Shown here: piece by piece, positions 9,792-17,446 of the stretch | How the letters are laid out: the number at the start of each line of letters is the position of its first letter | Numbering within the stretch: the stretch's first letter is position 1 | Source of the DNA: Microbacter margulisiae | GTDB taxonomy: Bacteria > Bacteroidota > Bacteroidia > Bacteroidales > Paludibacteraceae | Direction: 5' to 3' | DNA length: 64,000 nt | NCBI RefSeq assembly: GCF_014192515.1 | Contig: NZ_JACHYB010000001.1 | Location: 1,922,001-1,986,000, forward strand | Made by a program: the position numbers and the translations under genes | Notes under the pieces: model-generated | Told to the model about the DNA's origin: nothing | Database searches by the model: none | What the model saw: the letters and a program-made list of their open reading frames with translations, nothing else

Positions 9792-9799
9792 TAACTTTG
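9792..9799 (+). promoter_or_regulatory. Promoter for the second kinase (TTTG at 9770-9773, TAACTTTG)
   Basis: TAACTTTG is a perfect -7 element, and TTTG at 9770-9773 lies 18 bases upstream, close to the usual 19-21 base spacing. The mRNA leader to the ATG at 9935 would be about 130 bases. The second kinase and murQ can therefore be expressed apart from the first kinase. Confidence 0.6.
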
Positions 9800-9934
9800 T
9801 AGTCGAAATGATGCTTTCTGGAATAAACATAAGGACAGAGCCAACAAAGCAATCATTAAAAACGCTATACCAAAAGAACAATTCAAAAATGCACCCCATG
9901 TGATTATCATGGAGATATCAAATAATCTAACACT

Positions 9935-10807
9935 ATGATTTTGATAGCAGATAGTGGTTCAACAAAGACATATTGGAGCCTGTTGAAAAACACTTCAGAA
10001 ACATTGCATTACAAAACATCCGGTATTAATCCGTTTTTTCAGACTGAGCTACAAATTGAGTCACAATTACGCAAACAACTGCTTCAACAACTACATGTTG
10101 AAGAAATTGATGCTATTTACTTTTTTGGAGCAGGTTGCGCAACTGAAAAACAAAAGCTGATGATAACCAATGCTTTCGAAAAGGTTTTCCGGTTCCGTCA
10201 AATCTTAGTGGAAAGCGATTTGTTAGGTGCAGCAAAGGCATTATGCGGCGACCAGCCAGGTATCGTTTGCATTTTGGGAACCGGGTCAAACTCAGGTTTT
10301 TTTGATGGCACATCCATTGTCAAGCAAGTGTCTCCTTTGGGATTTATTATTGGTGATGAAGGTAGTGGTGCAGCCCTTGGAAAAAAATTAGTGGCTGACT
10401 GTCTAAAAAATCAATTGTCACCTACCATTCAGGAGCGGTTCTTTAACCGCTTTCAGTTGACACAAGCGGAAATCGTAGAAAACATTTATACCAAACCCTT
10501 CCCCAGCCGTTTTCTGGCCTCCTTATCCATTTTCTTACATGAAAATCTGGATGAACCGGAACTTTACCAATTGGTGTATGACAGCTTTGCCGAATTCTTC
10601 AAAAGAAATGTTTTTCAATACGATTATAAAGACTATAAAGTTGAAATAGTGGGCTCCATCGGATATTATTACCAGCACGTTTTACGCCATGTTGCCTCTG
10701 ATTTATCCATTGAACTGGGGGCAATCTTACAGGCACCCATGGACAAATTAATTACATACTATCAGGCAAAACACGCTTTATTAGAAACTTCACGTTATGG
10801 CATTTGA
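9935..10807 (+). CDS. BadF/BadG-type amino-sugar kinase (MurNAc kinase MurK-like), copy 2
   Basis: The 290-residue paralogue of the preceding kinase keeps the same motifs (ADSGSTKT near the start, LGTGSNSGFFDG, GDEGSGAALGKK) and the same C-terminal block with FQYDYKDY. By eye the two are about half identical. Its last 11 bases overlap the start of murQ, so translation is probably coupled. That tight link makes this copy the better candidate for a MurNAc kinase, giving MurNAc-6-phosphate, the MurQ substrate. A GlcNAc kinase role cannot be excluded. It has its own promoter at 9770-9799. Confidence 0.86.
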   Translation: MILIADSGSTKTYWSLLKNTSETLHYKTSGINPFFQTELQIESQLRKQLLQQLHVEEIDAIYFFGAGCATEKQKLMITNAFEKVFRFRQILVESDLLGAAKALCGDQPGIVCILGTGSNSGFFDGTSIVKQVSPLGFIIGDEGSGAALGKKLVADCLKNQLSPTIQERFFNRFQLTQAEIVENIYTKPFPSRFLASLSIFLHENLDEPELYQLVYDSFAEFFKRNVFQYDYKDYKVEIVGSIGYYYQHVLRHVASDLSIELGAILQAPMDKLITYYQAKHALLETSRYGI

Positions 10808-11612
10808 AAAAATTACAGAAAAAAGCTCGCTTTATGATCACCTTGAGAAAGTCTCGGTTGGCGAGATTCTAAAAGGGATCAACAATGAAGATAAAAAAGT
10901 GCCATTAGCTGTCGAACGAGTTCTTCCTCAAATAGAAATGTTGGTCACAGGCATCGTAGAACGCATGAAACGGGGAGGACGGATTTTTTACATGGGAGCA
11001 GGCACAAGCGGACGTTTAGGCGTTCTGGATGCATCAGAAATTCCCCCAACTTTCGGAGTTCCGGCATCCATGGTAATTGGATTGATCGCAGGTGGCGACA
11101 CAGCATTACGGACTGCCGTCGAATCGGCTGAAGATGATGAAGAAGGCGGATGGCGGGATCTACAACCATACCATGTCAACAAAAACGACACAATTATTGG
11201 CATTGCAGCATCAGGGACAACGCCCTATGTGATTGGAACATTAAAGCATGCTCAACAGGAAGGCCTCCTGACAGCTTCTATCTCATGCAACCCGGACGCT
11301 CCGGTCTCACAATTTGCAGATATTGCCATTGAAGTCATCGTTGAACCTGAATTTGTTACAGGAAGTACACGTATGAAGGCCGGCACTGCACAAAAACTGG
11401 TATTAAACATGATTACCACCACGACTATGATTCAATTGGGTCGCGTAAAAGGGAACAGGATGGTAAACATGCAATTAAACAATCAAAAACTTATTGACAG
11501 GGGAACACGCATGATTATGGATGAGACGCATCTGAACTACGACGTTGCCAAAAACTTATTGCTGCTCCACGGATCAGTAAAAAAGGCATTGGATGCGTTT
11601 TTTACGAAATAA
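10797..11612 (+). CDS. murQ: N-acetylmuramic acid 6-phosphate etherase
   Basis: MurQ removes D-lactate from MurNAc-6-phosphate to give GlcNAc-6-phosphate, which enters amino-sugar metabolism. The 271-residue protein has a SIS (sugar isomerase) fold with GAGTSGRLGVLDASEIPP at about 67-84. Glu81 in ASEIPP corresponds to the catalytic glutamate region of known etherases. A second motif, EVIVEPEFVTGSTRMKAGTAQK, contains the family's signature GSTRMKAGT. It is slightly shorter than the Escherichia coli enzyme (298 aa) at the C-terminus, as is common in Bacteroidota. Translationally coupled to the upstream kinase. Cytoplasmic. Confidence 0.95.
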   Translation: MAFEKITEKSSLYDHLEKVSVGEILKGINNEDKKVPLAVERVLPQIEMLVTGIVERMKRGGRIFYMGAGTSGRLGVLDASEIPPTFGVPASMVIGLIAGGDTALRTAVESAEDDEEGGWRDLQPYHVNKNDTIIGIAASGTTPYVIGTLKHAQQEGLLTASISCNPDAPVSQFADIAIEVIVEPEFVTGSTRMKAGTAQKLVLNMITTTTMIQLGRVKGNRMVNMQLNNQKLIDRGTRMIMDETHLNYDVAKNLLLLHGSVKKALDAFFTK

Positions 11613-11630
11613 CCTTCTAAACTAAAAACT

Positions 11631-13091
11631 ATGGCTACTATCGATGCATTCATCCCCTACGAATCACTTGAGCAGGTACAAAGTACTCTCAACGAAATGA
11701 AATCCTCCCCTGTCATTCGTCAGATCCATTTCATAACTACGGATCATTCCACCGAAATAACTAGTATAGAAGGACATCCGGCAATTACTACAAGCCGTAC
11801 CACGGCAACAGCAACCATGAAACAAATTGCCAATGCAGCACAAGCCGACTACATCTTACTATATTTGAAATACCTGCCCCTGCAACTTGGATACCTCGGA
11901 CTGGAGCGTATGCTTCGTATTGCTGAAGATACCCAGGCAGGCATGTTATACGCAGACGCTTACCAATGGGAAGCAAATCAAAAAAAGGCTCATCCTTTGA
12001 TCGATTATCAACAAGGAAGCCTGCGCGATGATTTTGATTTTGGTTCCCTGTTGCTGTTCCGCACACAGGCATTCAAAGCCGCGGTTGAACAAATGCATGA
12101 AACATTTGAATATGCCGGTTTATACGATCTGAGACTCAAAATTTCACAAACTAACAGTCTTGAGCATATCAACGAATACCTCTATTCGGAAATTGAATCC
12201 GATAAACGGGCAAGCGGAGAAAAACTTTTCGATTATGTAGATCCGAAAAACAGGATTGTCCAATTGGAAATGGAGCAAGCCTGCACCAACCACCTAAAGG
12301 CAGTAAACGCCTATTTACCGGCAGAATTTGAAAAAATACAATTTGATGAGGCCTCTTTTCCTGCAGAAGCGTCCGTAATTATTCCCGTCTACAACCGGGT
12401 AAAAACGATTGAAGATGCCATCCGGTCAGTATTCAATCAAAAAACTGATTTTCGTTTCAATCTGATTATTATCGACAATCACTCTACCGATGGTACAACA
12501 GAAGTGATCAAGCGCTATGCTTCCGATTCGCGTTTAATCCATTTGATTCCCAACCGGTTTGATTTGGGAATCGGCGGATGCTGGAACATGGGAATTGATC
12601 ACCCTCAATGCGGAAAATTTGCCGTCCAGTTGGATAGTGATGATGTTTACAGCAGCGAAAACACGCTCCAAGCCATTGTCAATGCATTTTATGAACAGAA
12701 ATGTGGCATGGTGGTGGGAAGTTATTGCATTACCAATTTCGCTATGCAAACCATTCCTCCCGGCATTATTGACCATAAAGAGTGGACTGAAGAAAATGGC
12801 AGAAATAATGCATTACGAATCAACGGCTTTGGAGCTCCAAGAGCGTTCTATACCTCTCTGCTACGGCAACTGCATGTGCCTAACACCAGCTACGGGGAAG
12901 ATTATGCTTTAGGATTGGCTGTTTCCCGTAAATATCGTATCGGACGAATCTACGACGTTTTATATTTATGCCGGCGATGGGAAGACAACTCCGATGCAGC
13001 CCTTGATGTGCAAAAAATGAACCAGCACAACCTTTACAAAGACCGCATCCGGACATGGGAACTCAAAGCACGGCAACAAATGAACCTATAA
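11631..13091 (+). CDS. Two-domain glycosyltransferase, family 2
   Basis: A 486-residue cytoplasmic protein starting 18 bases after murQ. Residues about 245-480 are a canonical GT2 domain (ASVIIPVYNRVKTIEDAI, IIDNHSTDGT, then DSDDVY at 335-340 as the metal-binding DxD). Residues 1-190 look like a second, degenerate GT-A fold (DYILLYLK, then MLYADAYQW at a DxD-like position). No membrane segment is seen. The acceptor and donor are unknown. Its fixed place between murQ and the DUF4922 and AmpG-like genes suggests a task linked to recovered cell-wall sugars, but this is inference. Confidence 0.82.
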   Translation: MATIDAFIPYESLEQVQSTLNEMKSSPVIRQIHFITTDHSTEITSIEGHPAITTSRTTATATMKQIANAAQADYILLYLKYLPLQLGYLGLERMLRIAEDTQAGMLYADAYQWEANQKKAHPLIDYQQGSLRDDFDFGSLLLFRTQAFKAAVEQMHETFEYAGLYDLRLKISQTNSLEHINEYLYSEIESDKRASGEKLFDYVDPKNRIVQLEMEQACTNHLKAVNAYLPAEFEKIQFDEASFPAEASVIIPVYNRVKTIEDAIRSVFNQKTDFRFNLIIIDNHSTDGTTEVIKRYASDSRLIHLIPNRFDLGIGGCWNMGIDHPQCGKFAVQLDSDDVYSSENTLQAIVNAFYEQKCGMVVGSYCITNFAMQTIPPGIIDHKEWTEENGRNNALRINGFGAPRAFYTSLLRQLHVPNTSYGEDYALGLAVSRKYRIGRIYDVLYLCRRWEDNSDAALDVQKMNQHNLYKDRIRTWELKARQQMNL

Positions 13092-13137
13092 GAACCCGGC
13101 ACACGACAATTAAAATTCTTTCTGATTAACAAAAACC

Positions 13138-14127
13138 ATGAAACAACAAGCATTAATACACTCATTGACAGACAAATCTCCAAATTCCTTACGCAAGAAA
13201 GTCAATGCGTTGATAGGACAACAATTGTCAACATGGAATCTTGCAAGGCAAAATTATGAAGCGCTGGCAACTGTTGAGTCGAAAGAAATGAATGTATGGG
13301 GATTTCCCATGCGTATACAGTTTAACCCGTCACGCATTATATCGTCCGGTGCAAAAGTCGATCCTCAGTCTATTAAACAACGGCCTTGCTTTCTGTGTGC
13401 ACACAACCGCCCTGCTGAACAACAAGGCATCCTAATCGACAATCGTTATGAAGTACTGGTCAATCCTTTCCCGATTTTTCCCAGACATCTGACTATTCCA
13501 TCCGTACAACATATTGATCAAAAAATTGCCACACATTTTGAAGATATGCTGCTTTTAGCGCAGCATCTTCCCGACTATGTATTATTTTATAATGGCCCGC
13601 AATGTGGAGCTTCTGCCCCTGACCACCTCCATTTCCAGGCAGGAAACAAAGGCTTTTTACCCATTGAAGCTCATTGGTCGCGATGGAGGAAGCTATCCGA
13701 AGCAATTATCAAACAACCACAGTTCATCTTATTACGGCATATCACATATCCCCATACCCTGTTGGCTATGGAATCTGCGGATATCAGTCAGTTACGTTTG
13801 TGGTTTGACAGGATCTATGCGCTTTTGCCCCATAATGCAAATCAACCGGAACCGATGATAAACCTGTTATGCAGTTGGAAGAAAGGACAATGGATTATAT
13901 GGCTCTTCCCACGTGATTTACACCGTCCGGACTGCTATTTTGCTAAAGACAAGACAAAATTGCTAATCAGTCCGGCGTCAGTCGATCTTGGAGGAGTCTT
14001 CATCACGCCGCGCAAAGTGGATTTCAACAAAATTACTGAACAAAACATGCTGACTATCCTTGAGGAAGTCTCCATTGACTGCCAACAAGCAGATAACATC
14101 TGTAACGCTTTGCAGACAATGAAATAA
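13138..14127 (+). CDS. DUF4922 HIT-like nucleotidyl/phosphoryl transferase candidate
   Basis: The 329-residue protein matches my memory of DUF4922, a family near GalT and Ap4A phosphorylase in the HIT superfamily. Visible motifs: CFLC at 84-87 (a possible zinc site), NPFPIFPRHLTIP at about 109-121, the HIT-like HLHFQ at 163-167, which would supply the nucleotide-binding histidine, and a C-terminal block WIIWLFPRDLHRPDCYF. A phosphorylase or transferase acting on a nucleotide-sugar or dinucleotide is plausible. It lies between the glycosyltransferase and the permease in one transcription unit. The reaction is unproven. Confidence 0.75.
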   Translation: MKQQALIHSLTDKSPNSLRKKVNALIGQQLSTWNLARQNYEALATVESKEMNVWGFPMRIQFNPSRIISSGAKVDPQSIKQRPCFLCAHNRPAEQQGILIDNRYEVLVNPFPIFPRHLTIPSVQHIDQKIATHFEDMLLLAQHLPDYVLFYNGPQCGASAPDHLHFQAGNKGFLPIEAHWSRWRKLSEAIIKQPQFILLRHITYPHTLLAMESADISQLRLWFDRIYALLPHNANQPEPMINLLCSWKKGQWIIWLFPRDLHRPDCYFAKDKTKLLISPASVDLGGVFITPRKVDFNKITEQNMLTILEEVSIDCQQADNICNALQTMK

Positions 14128-14151
14128 CAACAAGCGATTTTTTATGAAACC

Positions 14152-16020
14152 ATGAAAGCAGCCTCATTCTTTAAAAAATCACCCTGGGCATGGATTCCGA
14201 CGCTCTATTTTGCAGAAGGAATTCCTTATGTAGTCGTGATGACCGTGGCCGTGATTTTTTACAAAAGGATGGGGATATCTAATTTAGATATAGCTTTTTA
14301 TACCAGTTGGCTTTATTTGCCATGGGTATTAAAACCACTATGGAGCCCGGTTGTGGATTTACTCAAAACAAAACGTTGGTGGATCGTTACCATGCAACTA
14401 TTGATTGGAGCCGGATTAGCCGGAGTTGCATTTACCATTCCGCTTCCCTTCTTCTTTCAGGCAACATTAGCTTTCTTTTGGCTACTTGCCTTTAGCTCCG
14501 CCACACATGATATTGCTGCCGACGGATTTTACATGTTAGCCCTTTCCGACCATGATCAGGCAATGTATGTCGGGATTCGGAACACTTTTTACCGCATTGC
14601 CATGATCACCGGACAAGGAGCTTTGATTATTCTTGCCGGAGGATTGGAGATGTACACCGGACTCCATCCTGTGTCATTAAATGTCAATTATCAGCCTGCT
14701 CAATCGCAATACAGCCCACTATCCGTTGCCTCACAAAATCCTCAGGCTGATTTTCTGGTATCGCCAGCAACGCTAACCTTTCATCAGGCAACCTTAGTGT
14801 CTGACAGCGCTCAGAAACTTACGGCGTGGGCAACAGAACAAAACAAAGAAAACGGTTTTGTAAAAGTTGAATCCGCTAAAACAAAAGCTGCAATACAAGC
14901 ATCCTGGTGGAGCCGTTCTGTTTCCACTCCTCTGGGAAACTGGATTCATACTAATTTTGGAGAAAGGCATAAAACTGCAACCATAACCAAAGGGAAAGAA
15001 GGGAATGTGGGGATCTTTGCCATCAGACTGGCACATGCTCCAGAAAACGGAAAAACCGTAGCGCTCAATCTTTCTTTGAAACGAGGTGACAACAACTTCA
15101 CCATTACCCATGGAGAACGGTTGGTATTCACCAATCAAAACTGGCAAAAGCCTGCTTATGTGGTAATTCAGGCCGACCCGAAACTGACCAAAGCCAGTTC
15201 TGCCACTTTTCAGGGAGTTTCGGGAAATATTCCCCTGGCATGGACCATTACTTTTTTTGTATTGGCAGGCCTGTTCCTTCTCATTTTTGCTTACCACCGG
15301 ATAGTTTTGCCACGTCCCACGCAGGATCACGGTAGTGGAAACATTCAGTCTGCCATATCCATCATGAAAGAATTTTTCTACACATTCTCCTCTTTTTTTC
15401 AAAAGAAAGGAGTAGCTGCCGGTATCTTTTTCATGCTCACCTATCGTCTGTCCGAATCCATGTTAGTCAAGATGGCCACACCATTTCTACTGGATTCAAA
15501 AGAGATAGGAGGACTCGGACTAACCACCAGTGAAGTAGGACTGGTATATGGCACCGTAGGTGTTTTGTCCCTGACGATAGGAGGTATTGTCGGGGGAATA
15601 TTATCCGCGCAAAAAGGGCTGAAATACTGGTTCTGGCCTATGGCATTAAGCATTTCGCTTCCCCACCTGATGTATGTATATTTAGCCTATTTCCAACCGG
15701 ATAATTTTTGGCTTATCAATTTATCCGTAGCTATTGAACAATTCGGATATGGATTCGGATTTACAGCCTACATGCTCTATATGATTTACCTGTCACAGGG
15801 AGAACACCGTACGGCGCATTATGCTATCTGCACCGCTTTCATGGCATTGGGGATGATGCTTCCGGGAATGATCGCGGGATGGCTGCAGGAGCTATTGGGA
15901 TATAAACACTATTTTGTCTGGGTGATGATCTGTATCCTTCCCACCTATCTTGCTGTAGGGTTACTTAAAATAGACCCGCTATTCGGAGTCCGGCAAAAAG
16001 AACAGGAATCAAAAGCCTAA
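14152..16020 (+). CDS. AmpG-like muropeptide/MFS permease with large extracytoplasmic insertion
   Basis: The 622-residue product is an MFS protein of the AmpG type (WAWIPTLYFAEGIPYVVVM near the start; SSATHDIAADGFY at 115-127), which in other bacteria imports anhydromuropeptides. It is about 190 residues longer than a plain 12-helix permease. The extra segment (about 168-360) has no membrane helix and lies between GALIILAGGLEMY and the next helix, AWTITFFVLAGLFLLIFAY. It contains ITHGERLVFTNQNWQKPAYV, a pattern like the tail of Calx-beta repeats. A periplasmic location is inferred. Cotranscribed with the salvage genes. Confidence 0.82.
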   Translation: MKAASFFKKSPWAWIPTLYFAEGIPYVVVMTVAVIFYKRMGISNLDIAFYTSWLYLPWVLKPLWSPVVDLLKTKRWWIVTMQLLIGAGLAGVAFTIPLPFFFQATLAFFWLLAFSSATHDIAADGFYMLALSDHDQAMYVGIRNTFYRIAMITGQGALIILAGGLEMYTGLHPVSLNVNYQPAQSQYSPLSVASQNPQADFLVSPATLTFHQATLVSDSAQKLTAWATEQNKENGFVKVESAKTKAAIQASWWSRSVSTPLGNWIHTNFGERHKTATITKGKEGNVGIFAIRLAHAPENGKTVALNLSLKRGDNNFTITHGERLVFTNQNWQKPAYVVIQADPKLTKASSATFQGVSGNIPLAWTITFFVLAGLFLLIFAYHRIVLPRPTQDHGSGNIQSAISIMKEFFYTFSSFFQKKGVAAGIFFMLTYRLSESMLVKMATPFLLDSKEIGGLGLTTSEVGLVYGTVGVLSLTIGGIVGGILSAQKGLKYWFWPMALSISLPHLMYVYLAYFQPDNFWLINLSVAIEQFGYGFGFTAYMLYMIYLSQGEHRTAHYAICTAFMALGMMLPGMIAGWLQELLGYKHYFVWVMICILPTYLAVGLLKIDPLFGVRQKEQESKA

Positions 16021-16076
16021 AGAAAATTACATTTGAAAATCAATCTGTTATGGAAATTCTAAATTAACCTTCCAGC

Positions 16077-16106
16077 TTCTTTAACTTCTGATCTTTCTTT
16101 AACTTC
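16077..16106 (+). repeat. Direct repeat of TTCTTTAACTTC, 18-base period
   Basis: TTCTTTAACTTC occurs at 16077-16088 and again at 16095-16106, in the 115-base gap before namZ. Related sequence occurs at other intergenic sites (62208-62265, 35790-35808). A regulator site or a dispersed extragenic repeat are both possible. A lone TACATTTG match at 16028-16035 could be a promoter for namZ. Confidence 0.5.
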
Positions 16107-16135
16107 AGATAGTCATCAAGATAAATAACAAACAT

Positions 16136-17365
16136 ATGAAACAATTAGGAATATTGGCTACCGCATTATTGATGGTTATTTATATCAATGCTGCTCCAAA
16201 AGTGATGACTGGCATCGAAGTATTGCGCGCAGACGGGTTTCGTCTTTTAGCCGGAAAAAGAGTCGGCCTAATTACCAACCCAACCGGCGTTGATTCTCAT
16301 TTGCAATCAACAATCGACATTCTTTATCATGCGCCTAATATCAAATTAGTAGCGCTGTTTGGCCCGGAACATGGCGTTAGAGGTGACGTATATGCAGGTG
16401 CAAAAGTCTCCACGACGGAAGATCCCGAAACAGGCATTCCCGTCTATTCTCTTTATGGGAAAACAAAAAAGCCAACCACAGAAATGCTTCGAAACATTGA
16501 TGTGCTGGTTTACGACATTCAGGATATCGGATGCCGCTCATACACTTTTGTCAGCACGCTGGGATTAGCCATGGAAGCTGCAGCCGAAAATCATATCCCT
16601 TTTGTGGTTCTCGACCGGCCAGATCCGTTAGGAGGATTAAAGATTGAAGGAAATTTGCCGGAAAAACCTTTCATGTCATTTGTCAGCCAATTCGACATTC
16701 CCTATGTGTACGGCCTGACTTGCGGAGAGCTGGCTAAACTGCTCAATGGTGAACATTTGATTGGCAAATCGTGTCAACTGACTGTCGTAAAAATGAAAGG
16801 ATGGCACCGCAAAATGACTTTTGAACAAACCGGATTACCCTGGGTTCCCAGCTCCCCTCATATTCCGGAAGCCATCACTCCGGCTTTTTATGCAGCATCG
16901 GGCATTTTGGGAGAACTCAGTGCTGTATCTATTGGCGTAGGATATACACTCCCCTTTCAGCTTTTTGCCCATGACTCCATCAATGCAGAGCAATTTGCCC
17001 GCAATATGAATGCCTTGCACTTGCCCGGCGTTCTCTTTCGTCCTATCGATTTCCAACCTTTTTATTCCATAGGGAAAGGACAACACTATGCCGGAGTACA
17101 ACTCTATTTTACCGATTATGCCAAAGCCCATCTCACCGAAATACAATTTTATGTCATGCAGGTACTTTCGAAGATGAGCTCGCATATTCAGTTTTTTGAC
17201 CAGGCAACATCCAGTCGCTTCAGGATGTTTGACGATGTATGCGGATCAGATCAAATCCGGTTGCTCATGTCTCAACGAATGGATGCCGCAGATGTCATTC
17301 CCTACTGGCGAAAAGACGAAAATGCTTTTCGAAAAATTGCAAAGAAATATTATTTATACCATTAA
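16136..17365 (+). CDS. namZ: Exo-beta-N-acetylmuramidase NamZ-like (DUF1343)
   Basis: The 409-residue exported protein starts with a signal peptide (MKQLGILATALLMVIYINA, then APKV). The hallmark DUF1343 sequences are present: KRVGLITNPTGVD, LFGPEHGVRGDVYAG (about 75-89), YDIQDIGCRSYTFV, and LDRPDPLGG. Members of this family from Bacillus (YbbC/NamZ) and Tannerella cleave terminal MurNAc from the non-reducing end of peptidoglycan chains. With MurQ, the kinases and the AmpG-like permease it supplies MurNAc-containing products for import. It follows the permease by 115 bases and is followed by a strong terminator, so it ends the locus. Envelope-located. Confidence 0.87.
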   Translation: MKQLGILATALLMVIYINAAPKVMTGIEVLRADGFRLLAGKRVGLITNPTGVDSHLQSTIDILYHAPNIKLVALFGPEHGVRGDVYAGAKVSTTEDPETGIPVYSLYGKTKKPTTEMLRNIDVLVYDIQDIGCRSYTFVSTLGLAMEAAAENHIPFVVLDRPDPLGGLKIEGNLPEKPFMSFVSQFDIPYVYGLTCGELAKLLNGEHLIGKSCQLTVVKMKGWHRKMTFEQTGLPWVPSSPHIPEAITPAFYAASGILGELSAVSIGVGYTLPFQLFAHDSINAEQFARNMNALHLPGVLFRPIDFQPFYSIGKGQHYAGVQLYFTDYAKAHLTEIQFYVMQVLSKMSSHIQFFDQATSSRFRMFDDVCGSDQIRLLMSQRMDAADVIPYWRKDENAFRKIAKKYYLYH

Positions 17366-17394
17366 TGTTCAACGGAGATTTCTCATCAGACATT

Positions 17395-17428
17395 AAAAAA
17401 GGCGGTGACACTAATGCCACCGCCTTTT
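17395..17428 (+). terminator. Bidirectional intrinsic terminator between namZ and glnS
   Basis: GGCGGTG (17401-17407) pairs with CACCGCC (17418-17424) around a 10-base loop. The stem is flanked by six A on the left and TTTT on the right, so it works for both strands. It lies between the convergent stops of namZ and glnS. Confidence 0.9.
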
Positions 17429-17446
17429 GTTGTACAGGCCAAATCA

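Noticed and set aside
14794..15402. 202-codon reverse frame across the AmpG-like insertion
   Set aside because: The forward frame continues through a conserved MFS protein; the reverse product is cysteine- and phenylalanine-rich without any motif.
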